From Pantoea sp. WMus005 (GTDB taxonomy: Bacteria > Pseudomonadota > Gammaproteobacteria > Enterobacterales > Enterobacteriaceae), in contig NZ_JACBXU010000005.1 of NCBI RefSeq assembly GCF_013415305.1, positions 204,908-268,907 of the forward strand: DNA of 64,000 nt, in the 5' to 3' direction. The notes below the pieces were generated by a model. That model saw nothing but the letters and a program-made list of their open reading frames with translations. It made no database searches and was not told the origin of the DNA. The translations under genes and the position numbers were made by a program. Within the stretch, counting starts at the first letter, position 1. Every line of letters begins with the position of its first letter. This document shows positions 28,087 through 50,072 of the stretch, in pieces.

Positions 28087-28932
28087 ATGAAATCACTGTT
28101 TAAAGTCACATTGTTAGCTACCACTATGGCTGTTGCACTGAATGCACCGATGGCAATGGCAGCAGACACCGCTGCGGCGCCACAGGCTGCACCAGCCGCT
28201 GCGCCGCAGTCCGCGCCTCAGGCACCTAAAAATGCTGCTTTCAAAGATGAAGACCAGCAGTCTGCCTACGCACTGGGTGCTTCACTGGGTCGCTACATGG
28301 ACAACTCCCTGAAGGAACAGGAAAAACTGGGCATCAAACTGGATAAGCAGCAGCTTATTGCGGGTGTTCAGGATGCGTTTGGTGGCAAGAGCAAACTGTC
28401 TGATGAAGAGATTGAGCAGACGCTGCAATCCTTTGAAGGCCGCGTGAAAGGCGCAGCCTCAGCGAAAATGGAAAAAGATGCGAAAGAGAACTCTGAAAAG
28501 GGTGAAGCCTTCGCAACCAAATTTGCTAAAGAGAGCGGCGTGAAGAAAACCGAAAGCGGCCTGCTGTATAAAGTTGAGAAAGAAGGCACCGGCGACGCAC
28601 CTAAAGACAGCGACACTGTAGTAGTGAACTACAAAGGTACGCTGATCGACGGTACTGAATTCGACAACTCTTATACCCGTGGCGAGCCACTTTCATTCCG
28701 TCTGGATGGTGTTATCCCGGGCTGGACTGAAGGTCTGAAGCACGTGAAGAAAGGCGGCAAAATTAAGCTGGTGATCCCACCAAACCTGGCTTACGGCAAA
28801 AATGGCGTTCCGGGCATCCCGGCTAACTCCACCCTGGTATTTGATGTCGAACTGCTTGATATCAAACCAGCGCCTAAAGCAGATGAAAAAGCACAGGCCC
28901 CTGCGCCTGCTGCTGCTGAAAAAGCGCAGTAA
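28087..28932 (+). CDS. fkpA: Periplasmic FKBP-type isomerase and chaperone FkpA
   Basis: This 281-residue protein has a signal peptide of about 25 residues (MKSLFKVTLLATTMAVALN, cleavage after MAMA). An Ala/Pro/Gln-rich linker follows, then an N-terminal helical dimer domain (to about residue 140) and a C-terminal FKBP domain (DTVVVNYKGTLIDGTEFDNS, GVIPGWTEGLKHVKKGGK). It helps fold envelope proteins. I chose ATG 28087 because the signal peptide starts there, although the frame is open upstream. The final Ala/Lys/Pro-rich tail is low complexity. Confidence 0.96.
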   Translation: MKSLFKVTLLATTMAVALNAPMAMAADTAAAPQAAPAAAPQSAPQAPKNAAFKDEDQQSAYALGASLGRYMDNSLKEQEKLGIKLDKQQLIAGVQDAFGGKSKLSDEEIEQTLQSFEGRVKGAASAKMEKDAKENSEKGEAFATKFAKESGVKKTESGLLYKVEKEGTGDAPKDSDTVVVNYKGTLIDGTEFDNSYTRGEPLSFRLDGVIPGWTEGLKHVKKGGKIKLVIPPNLAYGKNGVPGIPANSTLVFDVELLDIKPAPKADEKAQAPAPAAAEKAQ

Positions 28933-28939
28933 TCTGCTG

Positions 28940-28969
28940 ACCGCCGCCTCCGGGCGGCGGTTTCATTTT
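28940..28969 (+). terminator. Intrinsic terminator after fkpA
   Basis: An 8- to 9-bp GC-only stem (CCGCCGCC, loop TCCG, GGCGGCGG) is followed by TTTCATTTT. It starts 8 nt after the fkpA stop. Confidence 0.88.
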
Positions 28970-29097
28970 AGCCTCACGACAAACCTCTGGCATAAGCCGA
29001 CGACATTTGCCAGACTAATGCCTGCCTAATTATCCCATATTGAGTCTGCCCATAAGCCGCTGTGACAGGCTCCAGCCATTCAGGGTGATACTCTTCA

Positions 29098-29820
29098 ATG
29101 TCTAATCCATTCAATCCGGGTGAACTGAGCGACTTCGATCTTCTGGAGCAGCGCCCGTTCGAACAAACTGATTACGATATTCTGAAATCTTACGAGGCTG
29201 TCGTGGATGGCCTGGCGATGTTGATCGGCTCGCATTGTGAAATCGTCCTGCATTCGCTTGAAGATCTTAAGTGTTCGGCTGTGCGTATTGCCAATGGGGA
29301 ACATACCGGCCGTAAAGTGGGTTCGCCCATCACCGATTTAGCCCTGCGTATGCTGCACGACATGCATGGCGCTGACAGCAATGTCTCCCGCGCCTATTTC
29401 ACGCGTGCCAAAAGCGGCGTGCTGATGAAGTCGGTCACGATTGCGATTCGCAACCGTCAGCAACGGGTCATTGGCCTGCTCTGCATTAATATGAACCTGG
29501 ATGTGCCGTTCTCACAGATCATGTCGACCTTTATGCCGCCCGAGATGCAGCAGGTTGATTCCAACGTCAACTTTGCCAGTTCAGTCGATGATCTGGTGAT
29601 GCAGACGCTGGAGTTCACCATTGAAGAAGTGAGCGCTGACCGCAATGTGTCGAACAACGCCAAGAACCGTCAGATTGTGCTCAACCTGTATGAGAAGGGA
29701 ATCTTCGATATCAAAGATGCCATCAACCAGGTGGCTGATCGGCTGAACATCTCGAAGCACACCGTCTATCTCTACATTCGCCAGTTCAAAAATGGCGACT
29801 TCCAGGGACAGGATCGGTAA
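29098..29820 (+). CDS. yheO: YheO-family transcriptional regulator
   Basis: This 240-residue protein has a PAS-like sensor region in the first 150 residues ([20 protein letters not shown], then [14 protein letters not shown]) and a C-terminal helix-turn-helix ([20 protein letters not shown]). It is therefore probably a DNA-binding regulator; the signal and targets are unknown. The length equals E. coli YheO. Its stop overlaps the tusD start by one base (TAATG), so it heads the yheO-tusDCB unit. Confidence 0.9.
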   Translation: MSNPFNPGELSDFDLLEQRPFEQTDYDILKSYEAVVDGLAMLIGSHCEIVLHSLEDLKCSAVRIANGEHTGRKVGSPITDLALRMLHDMHGADSNVSRAYFTRAKSGVLMKSVTIAIRNRQQRVIGLLCINMNLDVPFSQIMSTFMPPEMQQVDSNVNFASSVDDLVMQTLEFTIEEVSADRNVSNNAKNRQIVLNLYEKGIFDIKDAINQVADRLNISKHTVYLYIRQFKNGDFQGQDR

Positions 29821-30206
29821 TGCGTTACACGCTGATGGTCACCGGCCCGGCTTACGGAACGCAACAGGCGACCAGTGCATACCTCTTTGCCCGCGCGCTG
29901 CTGGCGGCGGGCCATGAGCTTGAAAGTGTTTTCTTCTATCGCGAAGGGGTGCTGAATGCTAACCAGCTCACCGCGCCGGCCAGTGATGAATTTGACCTGG
30001 TGCGCGCGTGGCAGGCATTACATCAGGAGGAGGGTGTGGCACTGAACATCTGTGTGGCGGCCGCGCTGCGGCGAGGTGTCAGCGATGCGCAGGAAGCGGC
30101 CCGGCTCCAGCTGGCAGGCAGTAACCTGCAGCCGGGCTTTACACTGAGTGGTCTGGGGGCGCTGGCGGAAGCGGCGCTGAGCTGTGAACGCATGGTGCAG
30201 TTCTGA
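29820..30206 (+). CDS. tusD: Sulfurtransferase TusD
   Basis: This 128-residue subunit of the TusBCD complex accepts persulfide sulfur from TusA and passes it on through TusE to MnmA for 2-thiouridine at tRNA position 34. The active Cys is in [14 protein letters not shown] (about residue 78). It has the DsrE-like fold, and the length equals the E. coli protein. One-base overlaps (TAATG with yheO, TGATG with tusC) show tight coupling. Confidence 0.95.
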   Translation: MRYTLMVTGPAYGTQQATSAYLFARALLAAGHELESVFFYREGVLNANQLTAPASDEFDLVRAWQALHQEEGVALNICVAAALRRGVSDAQEAARLQLAGSNLQPGFTLSGLGALAEAALSCERMVQF

Positions 30207-30565
30207 TGAATCGTGTCGCATTTGTTTTTACCCGGGCACCTCACGGCAGCAGTGCAGGGCGTGAAGGATTGGATGCCGCGCTGGCCACGGGTGCACTCAG
30301 CGAAGATATCGGCCTGTTTTTTATTGGTGATGGTGTGCTGCAGCTGAATCTGCATCAGCACCCTGAGACGATTAAGAGCCGTCACTATGCGGCGACCTTT
30401 GGCGTGCTGGCGCTGTATGACATTGAGCAGTGCTATCTCTGTCGGACATCGCTGATAGCGCGTGGGTTAGAGGTTGACGCTGACCGGTTGCTGGATGTTA
30501 CGCTACTGGACGCGCCGGCGTTGCGGCAGATGCTGGCCAGCTACGATCGCATCCTGACTTTTTAA
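30206..30565 (+). CDS. tusC: Sulfur relay protein TusC
   Basis: This 119-residue DsrF-like subunit of TusBCD has the fold motif [20 protein letters not shown] at its N-terminus and [12 protein letters not shown]. It is structural in the hexameric complex. The length equals E. coli TusC. tusB starts 9 nt after its stop. Confidence 0.94.
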   Translation: MNRVAFVFTRAPHGSSAGREGLDAALATGALSEDIGLFFIGDGVLQLNLHQHPETIKSRHYAATFGVLALYDIEQCYLCRTSLIARGLEVDADRLLDVTLLDAPALRQMLASYDRILTF

Positions 30566-30574
30566 GAGACGTTA

Positions 30575-30862
30575 ATGCTGCACACTTTAATGCACTCACC
30601 GGCACACAGTGACCTTGAGACTCTGCTTTTAATGGCAGATGCAGGCGATGACCTGCTGCTGCTGCAGGATGGCGTGCTGGCCGCCTTAGCGGGGAGTCGC
30701 GCATTGATGCAGCTTTCCAGGAGCAACACGACACTGTGGGTGCTGGACGAAGATGTTCAGGCTCGCGGCCTCACTGCACAAATTTCGACCAGTGTGCAGT
30801 CAATAGACTATAATGGCTTTGTCACGCTAACGATCAGGCATCAGCAACAAATCGTGTGGTAA
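30575..30862 (+). CDS. tusB: Sulfur relay protein TusB
   Basis: This 95-residue DsrH-like subunit completes TusBCD (MLHTLMHSPAHSDLETLLL, then LLLLQDGVLAAL). The length matches E. coli TusB. It is the last gene of the unit, 22 nt before the -35 of the str operon promoter, so read-through into rpsL is possible. I saw no terminator between them. Confidence 0.94.
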   Translation: MLHTLMHSPAHSDLETLLLMADAGDDLLLLQDGVLAALAGSRALMQLSRSNTTLWVLDEDVQARGLTAQISTSVQSIDYNGFVTLTIRHQQQIVW

Positions 30863-30884
30863 TCGGCTAAAACCTGGTTATTTC

Positions 30885-31928
<1,044 letters not shown>

Positions 31929-31994
31929 TCACCACGTAGTTGTTAAACCAGCGGGCGCTCAATCAGCCAACCCGCTGGGGTCGACTTACCTTGA

Positions 31995-34133
<2,139 letters not shown>

Positions 34134-34157
34134 GCTACGGTTTAAATTTGAACTGAT

Positions 34158-34180
34158 GCCTTCACCCAGATGGTGAAGGC
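34158..34180 (+). promoter_or_regulatory. Hairpin between fusA and tufA
   Basis: A perfect 9-bp stem (GCCTTCACC, loop CAGAT, GGTGAAGGC) lies 25 nt after fusA and 22 nt before tufA. There is no T-run, so it is not a classic terminator. It may be an RNA-stability or processing element that lets tufA be expressed more than fusA. Confidence 0.55.
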
Positions 34181-34189
34181 ACAACGTAA

Positions 34190-35386
<1,197 letters not shown>

Positions 35387-35434
35387 TTGTGATATCTGTA
35401 GTGGTCGTGTAACGGCCACTGTTGCAACACAGTG

Positions 35435-35463
35435 AAAAGAGCACTTCGGTGCTCTTTTTTTTT
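35435..35463 (+). terminator. Intrinsic terminator of the str operon
   Basis: A 10-bp stem (AAAAGAGCAC, UUCG-type loop TTCG, GTGCTCTTTT) runs into nine or more T. It lies 48 nt after tufA. Confidence 0.95.
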
Positions 35464-35504
35464 GCTTAAAAAGCGACATAACCCTGTAAAGGGTGGGTTT
35501 GTAA

Positions 35505-35523
35505 TAAAAACGATTCGTATTTA
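35505..35523. promoter_or_regulatory. Palindrome upstream of bfd (candidate operator)
   Basis: TAAAAACGATTCGTATTTA is symmetric at 16 of 19 positions and lies 36 nt before the bfd start. Bfd genes are often Fur-controlled, but this sequence is a poor match to the Fur box (GATAATGATAATCATTATC). It may be a promoter-overlapping operator of another regulator. Confidence 0.4.
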
Positions 35524-35559
35524 CACTGTGTGCAGAAAATGTACCCGAGTGATGAATCA

Positions 35560-35754
35560 ATGTACGTCTGCCTGTGTAATGCCATCAGTGATAAAACGCT
35601 TCGTGAAGTCGTGCGCCGCTATCAGCCTAAATCTATCCAGCAATTGCGTCAGTTTGTGCCAGTTGGCAAACAATGCGGCAAATGCATTCGCGCTGCGCGG
35701 GAAATCATGGATGAAGAGATGCAACATGCACCGCTATATAAAGAGATAGCCTGA
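35560..35754 (+). CDS. bfd: Bacterioferritin-associated ferredoxin
   Basis: This 64-residue [2Fe-2S] protein releases iron from bacterioferritin by passing electrons to its heme. The four cluster ligands are Cys4, Cys6, Cys39 and Cys42 (CLC near the start, KQCGKC later). ATG 35560 gives exactly the E. coli length; an in-frame ATG ten codons upstream does not fit the family. bfr follows 99 nt downstream on the same strand. Confidence 0.96.
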   Translation: MYVCLCNAISDKTLREVVRRYQPKSIQQLRQFVPVGKQCGKCIRAAREIMDEEMQHAPLYKEIA

Positions 35755-35853
35755 CAGCGATTACTACGTGAATACCCACAATATTTGTCGAGTTTTTTTG
35801 ACTTCTTTTTAACCGCATCTACGCTCTAATAAACCAGACGCGGAGAGTTAACA

Positions 35854-36327
35854 ATGAAGGGCGATATAAAAGTTATCAGTCATCTCAACAAACTGCTTGG
35901 AAATGAACTGGTTGCCATCAATCAGTATTTTCTGCATGCACGCATGTTTAAGAACTGGGGTCTGACGCGCCTCAATGATGTGGAGTACCACGAGTCGATC
36001 GATGAGATGAAGCATGCCGATAAATATATCGAGCGTATTCTTTTTCTTGAAGGCATCCCAAACCTTCAGGATCTGGGACGGTTGCGAATCGGTGAGGATG
36101 TTGAGGAGATGCTGAGTTCAGACCTGAATCTTGAGCTGGAAGGTGCTAAGGATCTTCGTGAAGCTATCTCCTATGCTGACAAAGTCCATGACTATGTCAG
36201 CCGTGACATGATGATTGAAATTCTGGCGGATGAAGAACATCACATCGACTGGATTGAAACGGAACTTGAGTTAATCCAGAAGATGGGTATCCAGAACTAT
36301 CTGCAGGCTCAAATCAAAGAAGCGTGA
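35854..36327 (+). CDS. bfr: Bacterioferritin
   Basis: This 157-residue protein forms a 24-mer iron storage shell. Dinuclear iron site residues Glu18, Glu51 and His54 are in place, the heme ligand is Met52 ([10 protein letters not shown]), and later Glu/His residues follow in [17 protein letters not shown] precedes the start. Its 3' end overlaps the convergent prepilin peptidase gene by 14 nt. Confidence 0.97.
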   Translation: MKGDIKVISHLNKLLGNELVAINQYFLHARMFKNWGLTRLNDVEYHESIDEMKHADKYIERILFLEGIPNLQDLGRLRIGEDVEEMLSSDLNLELEGAKDLREAISYADKVHDYVSRDMMIEILADEEHHIDWIETELELIQKMGIQNYLQAQIKEA

Positions 36328-37090
36328 AACGGGTCTGTAGAACGATTGTTACCCAGCCCGCAATGGCCAGGAAAGGGCCAAACGGTAGCGGGCTGTCCCC
36401 CTGAATTAACCCTCGCACTTGCAGCATCATGATAGTCGCCAGTGCCAGAACAGTGGCACCCAGCGCAATCCAGGGTAATGCCTGCCAGCCACAGCAGGCA
36501 CCTAACGCTGCGAATAGCTTCATATCGGCATAACCTAATCCTTCGCACCCGCGAACCTGCCGATAGCTCCAGGCAAGTAGCCATAATGCACAGTAGCCCG
36601 ACAGGGCACCCCCTATCGCCGTTGTTTCGTTTCCAGTCAGGGTCGCGTGGAGTAATCCCAGCCAGAGCAGCAGATAGCTTAGCGGGTCAGGTATGCAGAA
36701 GTGATGACGATCAATGGCAGCTGCCAGGAACAAGAGGCTGGAAGCAGTGAGGATGAAAATAGCCTCGGTAGAATCAGTAAAGCTTTGCTGCACCAGCATG
36801 CAGAGCATTGCAAATAGCCATTCAGTGATAAAGCTATCTGCACTGAACGGATGATGACAGATACGACACCGTCCTTTTAACACCGGCCAGCTTATCAGGG
36901 GCAAAGTGTCGCGCCATAGCAGGCGCTGCTGACAATGGTCACAGTGTGAGCCGGGAAAGCAGACTGCCGCAAACCATTGAGCGGGTGAGAAAGCGGGGGA
37001 GAAGCGCGCACAGGCCAGCGAAAGAAAACTTCCTAATACGCTTCCGCCAGCCAGGGCAGCAATTTGAGTAGTGACAGTAGGTGACATCAT
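36314..37090 (-). CDS. gspO: Type 4 prepilin peptidase (GspO/HopD type)
   Basis: This 258-residue membrane peptidase cleaves and N-methylates type II secretion or type IV pilus prepilins. It has the N-terminal zinc-type cysteine pairs CDHC and CRIC (about residues 50-75). The two catalytic Asp are in [15 protein letters not shown] and [13 protein letters not shown]. About eight hydrophobic segments follow. The Asp motifs and both Cys pairs are intact, so it may be active. Other type II secretion genes next to gspO in E. coli are missing here, so its substrates must be encoded elsewhere. Length is slightly above E. coli GspO (225) but usual for the PilD type. Confidence 0.88.
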   Translation of the reverse strand: MMSPTVTTQIAALAGGSVLGSFLSLACARFSPAFSPAQWFAAVCFPGSHCDHCQQRLLWRDTLPLISWPVLKGRCRICHHPFSADSFITEWLFAMLCMLVQQSFTDSTEAIFILTASSLLFLAAAIDRHHFCIPDPLSYLLLWLGLLHATLTGNETTAIGGALSGYCALWLLAWSYRQVRGCEGLGYADMKLFAALGACCGWQALPWIALGATVLALATIMMLQVRGLIQGDSPLPFGPFLAIAGWVTIVLQTRFTLL

Positions 37091-37271
37091 TCAGCTCCAG
37101 ACAAAAGACTACAGGCACTCTCATCGGCTTCAGGTTCTGTGTCATCCAGGAATAAAGAACTGCGGAAATTCCCTCACAGCCGAATGACAGAATTATCAGC
37201 AATATGGCAACGTAATGCGGCACACGCCTCACGAATCAGCCACTATTTCATGGGTAAAAGGTCAGCACGGG

Positions 37272-37299
37272 TTGCTTCCTGAACAGATTTACGTATAAT
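37272..37299 (+). promoter_or_regulatory. S10 operon promoter
   Basis: TTGCTT (37272-37277), a 16-bp spacer and TATAAT (37294-37299) form a good sigma-70 promoter. Transcription should start near 37306, giving a leader of about 175 nt before rpsJ. The stretch 37091-37270 upstream shows nothing distinct. Confidence 0.85.
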
Positions 37300-37305
37300 G
37301 CGCGG

Positions 37306-37792
<487 letters not shown>

Positions 37793-37812
37793 TCAGGTCA
37801 TCGAGCGATTGA

Positions 37813-40208
<2,396 letters not shown>

Positions 40209-40221
40209 TATTAGAGGATAA

Positions 40222-40503
<282 letters not shown>

Positions 40504-40507
40504 GTAG

Positions 40508-42433
<1,926 letters not shown>

Positions 42434-42454
42434 TAAGAATTGTTTTTTCTGAGG

Positions 42455-42486
42455 AAACCCTCTGCTTCGGCAGAGGGTTTTTTTTT
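42455..42486 (+). terminator. Intrinsic terminator of the S10 operon
   Basis: An 11-bp stem (AAACCCTCTGC, loop TTCG, GCAGAGGGTTT) runs into nine T. It starts 21 nt after rpsQ. Such a strong terminator should isolate the S10 operon from the next gene. Confidence 0.95.
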
Positions 42487-42581
42487 GTCTGTAATACAGC
42501 GTTGATCCATTTGTGCCTGTGACAGTCCAGATTTGATGGCGCTCAAAAATTTAGCAGATTGGCACGTCTAAGCTGAGACTC

Positions 42582-42689
42582 TTCAGGCAATGAAGCCTGA
42601 AAGCTACTGGCCCTAAAGGCCGGAGTTATCATAACTGTACAAGGAAATGTGCCGTGAAAATGGAGAGTCATGACCGCTTACGCCGGTCA
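42582..42689 (+). promoter_or_regulatory. Structured intergenic region upstream of the deaminase gene
   Basis: Four closely spaced inverted repeats are visible: TTCAGGC/GCCTGAA (42582-42601), CTGGCC/GGCCGG (42607-42623), AGTTAT/ATAACT around one base (42624-42636) and TGACCG/CGGTCA (42671-42689). None has a T-run. Together they suggest an RNA leader, small RNA or protein-binding region in the 358-nt gap between rpsQ and the deaminase. No known riboswitch class is recognisable. Confidence 0.4.
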
Positions 42690-42813
42690 CTGTTATAGTT
42701 GCCACTGTTGGCTGCGTTACCTGCGATTAGCTCTGCCAAAAGCTTGCCGCTATTATCGGGTAGCATACAATCACAACCCACAGGCAATAGCATGGCACAA
42801 ACGCTGTTACTGA
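42670..42813 (+). CDS. Possible small ORF ahead of the deaminase gene
   Basis: A 47-codon ORF starts at ATG 42670 with GGAGAG 2 nt before it. It ends at TGA 42811-42813, overlapping the first 22 nt of the deaminase gene in another frame. The product is unusually rich in Cys, Tyr, His and Arg (for example AGHCYSCHCWLRYLRLALPK). It is not recognised. It could be a leader peptide coupled to the deaminase, but if transcription starts at the candidate promoter 42744-42771 it would not be in the message. It may well be chance. Confidence 0.25.
   Translation: MTAYAGHCYSCHCWLRYLRLALPKACRYYRVAYNHNPQAIAWHKRCY
42744..42771 (+). promoter_or_regulatory. Candidate promoter of the deaminase gene
   Basis: TTGCCG (42744-42749), a 16-bp spacer and TACAAT (42766-42771) resemble a sigma-70 promoter. 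It would give a leader of about 14 nt before ATG 42792. The upstream S10 terminator makes an own promoter necessary. Confidence 0.5.
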
Positions 42814-44144
42814 AGAATGCCGAATGCGCGGTCTGCATGGATGCCGACCGTCGTGAAATACGTAATGCCAGCATTCTGATCAAAGGAAATCAGATCGTTG
42901 CTGTAGGGGAAGCAGGATCGTTACCCGATAGCGCGGATGAGATTATCGATCTGCGGGGACATATTGTTATTCCTGGCCTGATCAATACGCATCACCATAT
43001 GTACCAGAGCCTGACCCGCGCTATCCCCGCCGTACAAAACGGCGAGCTTTTCAACTGGCTGACCCATCTCTATCCACTGTGGCAGAATCTGACGCCTGAG
43101 ATGATTCGTATCTCAACGCAGATCTCGATGGCTGAGTTAATGCTTTCCGGCTGTACCACCACCAGTGACCACCTCTATGTTTACCCTAATGACTGTAAGC
43201 TTGATGACAGCATAGAGGCGGCAGCCTTGATGGGCATGCGTTTTCATGCAAGCCGGGGCAGCATGAGCGTCGGTAAATCCCTGGGTGGCCTGCCGCCCGA
43301 TTCACTGGTCGAGAATGAAGCCGCAATCCTTAAGGATACGCAGCGCGTGATTGAGCGCTACCACGATGACAGTCATGGTTCGATGCTACGTATCGTGGTG
43401 GCGCCATGCTCGCCGTTCTCAGTCAGCCGTGAGCTGATGAAGCAATCCGCTGCGCTGGCACGCAGCTTCAAAGTTTCTATGCACACTCATCTGGCGGAAA
43501 ACGACAGCGATATCCGTTATAGCCGCGAAAAATTCAATATGACGCCAGCGCAGTATGTTGAAGACCTTGGCTGGGTAGGGCCGGATGTCTGGCATGCACA
43601 CTGCGTTAAACTGGATCAGCACGGTATAGAGCTCTTTGCGCGTACCGGTACAGGCATTGCTCACTGTCCCTGCTCGAACATGCGTCTCGGCTCGGGCATT
43701 GCGCCAATAAGACATATGTGCGATGCCGGTGTACACGTCGGAATGGGTGTGGATGGCTCCGCCTCTAATGACAGCTCAGACATGATGGCAGAGGTGCGTC
43801 AGGCGATGCTGCTACAGCGTGTCGGTTTCGGCCCGGATGCGATGACGGCCCGTCAGGCATTAGAGCTGGCAACCCTGGGCGGAGCAAAAGTGTTGAATCG
43901 TAATGACGTGGGCGCTATTGCGCCAGGCATGATGGCTGATCTTGCTATTTTTGATCTGAATCGCATTGGCCTGGGCGGGGCAGGGCACGATCCTGTCGCC
44001 GCTCTGGTGTTCTGTAATCCGGGACGGGTTGCTTACAGCATCATCAACGGAAAAGTCAGGGTGCGTGACGGACAACTGGCCGGAATTGAACTGCCAGCCG
44101 TGCTGCATCAGCATAACCAACTGGCCAGAAAACTGGTTGGTTGA
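42792..44144 (+). CDS. 8-oxoguanine deaminase-like amidohydrolase
   Basis: This 450-residue metal-dependent hydrolase is closest, by remembered family features, to 8-oxoguanine deaminase (8-oxoguanine to urate plus ammonia), a branch of the AtzB/TrzA amidohydrolases. Metal motifs are GLINTHHHMYQSLTRA (HxH at His67 and His69), MHTHLAEND (His and catalytic Glu), WHAHCVKLD and GVDGSASNDSSD (Asp). The start at ATG 42792 gives a normal family N-terminus; the frame is open 31 codons upstream without similarity. It sits between the S10 and spc operons, where E. coli has only a short gap. Other purine or triazine-type aminohydrolase activities are possible. Confidence 0.82.
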   Translation: MAQTLLLKNAECAVCMDADRREIRNASILIKGNQIVAVGEAGSLPDSADEIIDLRGHIVIPGLINTHHHMYQSLTRAIPAVQNGELFNWLTHLYPLWQNLTPEMIRISTQISMAELMLSGCTTTSDHLYVYPNDCKLDDSIEAAALMGMRFHASRGSMSVGKSLGGLPPDSLVENEAAILKDTQRVIERYHDDSHGSMLRIVVAPCSPFSVSRELMKQSAALARSFKVSMHTHLAENDSDIRYSREKFNMTPAQYVEDLGWVGPDVWHAHCVKLDQHGIELFARTGTGIAHCPCSNMRLGSGIAPIRHMCDAGVHVGMGVDGSASNDSSDMMAEVRQAMLLQRVGFGPDAMTARQALELATLGGAKVLNRNDVGAIAPGMMADLAIFDLNRIGLGGAGHDPVAALVFCNPGRVAYSIINGKVRVRDGQLAGIELPAVLHQHNQLARKLVG

Positions 44145-44253
44145 GGGCTTAGGGCACTTTATTTGGGAGGCGACGAAAAATAAGGCAGATTACATTTGCT
44201 ACTGTTCGCACTATTCCCTAGAATACGCCCTCCCTGTCATCAGGGAAAATCAG

Positions 44254-44282
44254 CGGCTCGATTGAGAGCCGTTTATTTTTTC
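44254..44282 (+). terminator. Intrinsic terminator after the deaminase gene
   Basis: A 6-bp stem (CGGCTC, loop GATTGA, GAGCCG) is followed by TTTATTTTTTCT. A second small hairpin (TCCCTG/CAGGGA) lies just upstream (44231-44246). It separates the deaminase from the spc operon. Confidence 0.8.
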
Positions 44283-44305
44283 TACCCATCTGTGAGAACC
44301 GGTGT

Positions 44306-45643
<1,338 letters not shown>

Positions 45644-45648
45644 GGTAG

Positions 45649-45963
<315 letters not shown>

Positions 45964-45977
45964 TTGTCACCAATTGA

Positions 45978-47298
<1,321 letters not shown>

Positions 47299-47303
47299 GG
47301 TAG

Positions 47304-48436
<1,133 letters not shown>

Positions 48437-48443
48437 GTAGCAG

Positions 48444-49775
48444 ATGGCTAAACAACCGGGATTAGATTTTCAAAGTGCCAAAGGGGGCTTTGGTGAGCTG
48501 AAACGCAGACTGCTGTTTGTAATCGGCGCACTCATTGTCTTCCGTATTGGCTCTTTCATTCCAATCCCTGGTATTGATGCCACTGTACTTGCCAAACTGC
48601 TTGAGCAACAGCGTGGCACCATCATTGAAATGTTTAACATGTTCTCTGGTGGTGCTCTCAGCCGTGCTTCTATTTTCGCACTGGGCATCATGCCATATAT
48701 TTCGGCATCGATTATCATCCAGTTATTAACGGTGGTTCATCCAGCGTTAGCGGAAATCAAGAAAGAAGGGGAGGCTGGCCGTCGTAAGATTAGCCAGTAC
48801 ACCCGATACGGTACGTTGGTATTGGCCATATTTCAGTCTATCGGTATTGCTACCGGTCTGCCGAATATGCCAGGGATGCAAGGCCTGGTAATGAATCCAG
48901 GCTTTGCCTTCTACTTTACCGCTGTTGTGAGTCTGGTCTCAGGAACGATGTTCCTGATGTGGCTGGGCGAACAGATTACTGAACGAGGTATCGGTAACGG
49001 TATTTCGATCATTATCTTCGCAGGTATCGTTGCGGGTCTCCCGCCGGCCATTGGCCATACCATCGAGCAAGCGCGGCAAGGTGACCTGCACTTCCTTCTG
49101 TTGCTGTTGGTTGCAGTACTCGTATTCGCAGTGACCTTCTTTGTTATCTTCGTTGAACGTGGTCAACGCCGCATTGTGGTGAACTACGCAAAACGTCAGC
49201 AGGGTCGTCGTGTTTACGCTGCACAGAGCACACATTTACCGTTGAAAGTGAATATGGCGGGCGTAATCCCAGCCATCTTTGCTTCCAGCATTATTCTGTT
49301 CCCGGCAACGATTGCATCGTGGTTTGGGGGCGGTACCGGTTGGAACTGGCTGACGACAATTTCGCTGTATTTGCAGCCAGGACAGCCGCTTTATGTGCTA
49401 CTCTATGCGACTGCAATCATCTTCTTCTGTTTCTTCTACACGGCGTTGGTTTTCAACCCACGTGAAACAGCAGATAACCTGAAGAAGTCTGGTGCATTCG
49501 TACCGGGAATTCGTCCGGGAGAGCAAACGGCTAGGTATATTGATAAAGTAATGACGCGTTTGACCTTAATCGGCGCTTTGTACATTACTTTTATCTGCCT
49601 TATCCCGGAGTTCATGCGTGATGCGATGAAGGTTCCCTTCTACTTTGGCGGTACTTCACTGCTCATCGTAGTTGTCGTCATCATGGACTTTATGGCTCAG
49701 GTGCAAACTCTGATGATGTCAAGTCAGTACGAGTCGGCACTGAAAAAAGCTAACCTGAAAGGCTACGGCCGTTAA
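48444..49775 (+). CDS. secY: Protein translocase subunit SecY
   Basis: This 443-residue protein has ten transmembrane segments and forms the SecYEG export channel. The N-terminus is [20 protein letters not shown]. The plug and ring region ([18 protein letters not shown]) and the cytoplasmic loop with the conserved Arg ([20 protein letters not shown]) are present. It is co-transcribed with ribosomal genes, as in E. coli. Confidence 0.98.
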   Translation: MAKQPGLDFQSAKGGFGELKRRLLFVIGALIVFRIGSFIPIPGIDATVLAKLLEQQRGTIIEMFNMFSGGALSRASIFALGIMPYISASIIIQLLTVVHPALAEIKKEGEAGRRKISQYTRYGTLVLAIFQSIGIATGLPNMPGMQGLVMNPGFAFYFTAVVSLVSGTMFLMWLGEQITERGIGNGISIIIFAGIVAGLPPAIGHTIEQARQGDLHFLLLLLVAVLVFAVTFFVIFVERGQRRIVVNYAKRQQGRRVYAAQSTHLPLKVNMAGVIPAIFASSIILFPATIASWFGGGTGWNWLTTISLYLQPGQPLYVLLYATAIIFFCFFYTALVFNPRETADNLKKSGAFVPGIRPGEQTARYIDKVMTRLTLIGALYITFICLIPEFMRDAMKVPFYFGGTSLLIVVVVIMDFMAQVQTLMMSSQYESALKKANLKGYGR

Positions 49776-49807
49776 TTCAGTTGGTTGAGAAGTTACGGAG
49801 AGTAAAA

Positions 49808-49924
49808 ATGAAAGTTCGTGCTTCCGTCAAGAGATTATGTCGTAACTGCAAAATCGTTCGTCGCGACGGTGTCGTCCGTGTGATTTGCAGCTCCGAGCCA
49901 AAGCATAAACAGCGCCAAGGCTGA
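49808..49924 (+). CDS. rpmJ: 50S ribosomal protein L36 (zinc form)
   Basis: This 38-residue protein has the zinc ligands Cys11, Cys14, Cys27 and His33 (CRNC, then [12 protein letters not shown]). It is the zinc-containing type. A zinc-independent paralogue, if any, is elsewhere. ACGGAGAG precedes the start. Last gene of spc. Confidence 0.96.
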   Translation: MKVRASVKRLCRNCKIVRRDGVVRVICSSEPKHKQRQG

Positions 49925-49941
49925 TTTGTCACATATTTTTC

Positions 49942-49970
49942 TTGCAAAGTTGGGTTGAGCTGGCTAGATT
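49942..49970 (+). promoter_or_regulatory. Alpha operon promoter
   Basis: TTGCAA (49942-49947), a 17-bp spacer and TAGATT (49965-49970) fit a sigma-70 promoter. The region is nearly identical, as I recall, to the E. coli alpha operon promoter. It overlaps the hairpin below. Confidence 0.7.
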
Positions 49971-49988
49971 AGCCAGCCAATCTTTTGT
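49959..49988 (+). terminator. Hairpin after rpmJ (partial spc terminator)
   Basis: An 8-bp stem (GCTGGCTA, loop GAT, TAGCCAGC) is followed by CAATCTTTTG. It overlaps the alpha promoter -10, so its role may be partial termination of spc transcripts. Confidence 0.6.
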
Positions 49989-49989
49989 A

Positions 49990-50072
49990 TGTCAGTACGT
50001 TTCCATTTGAGTATCCTGAAAACGGGCTTTTCAGCATGGGACGTGCTTGTTTAATTATAGGAGTGCATAGTG
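49990..50072 (+). promoter_or_regulatory. Alpha operon leader (expected S4 pseudoknot)
   Basis: The leader before the rpsM GTG start (CCTGAAAACGGGCTTTTCAG, then AGGAGTGCATAGTG) is near-identical to the E. coli leader as remembered. There S4 binds a pseudoknot that covers the start site. GAAAACGGGCTTTTC gives one visible stem. I did not confirm the full pseudoknot. Confidence 0.6.

Noticed and set aside
42699..42791. 31-residue N-terminal extension of the deaminase
   Set aside because: It has no similarity to amidohydrolase N-termini and would leave no room for the candidate promoter; ATG 42792 begins the usual beta domain.
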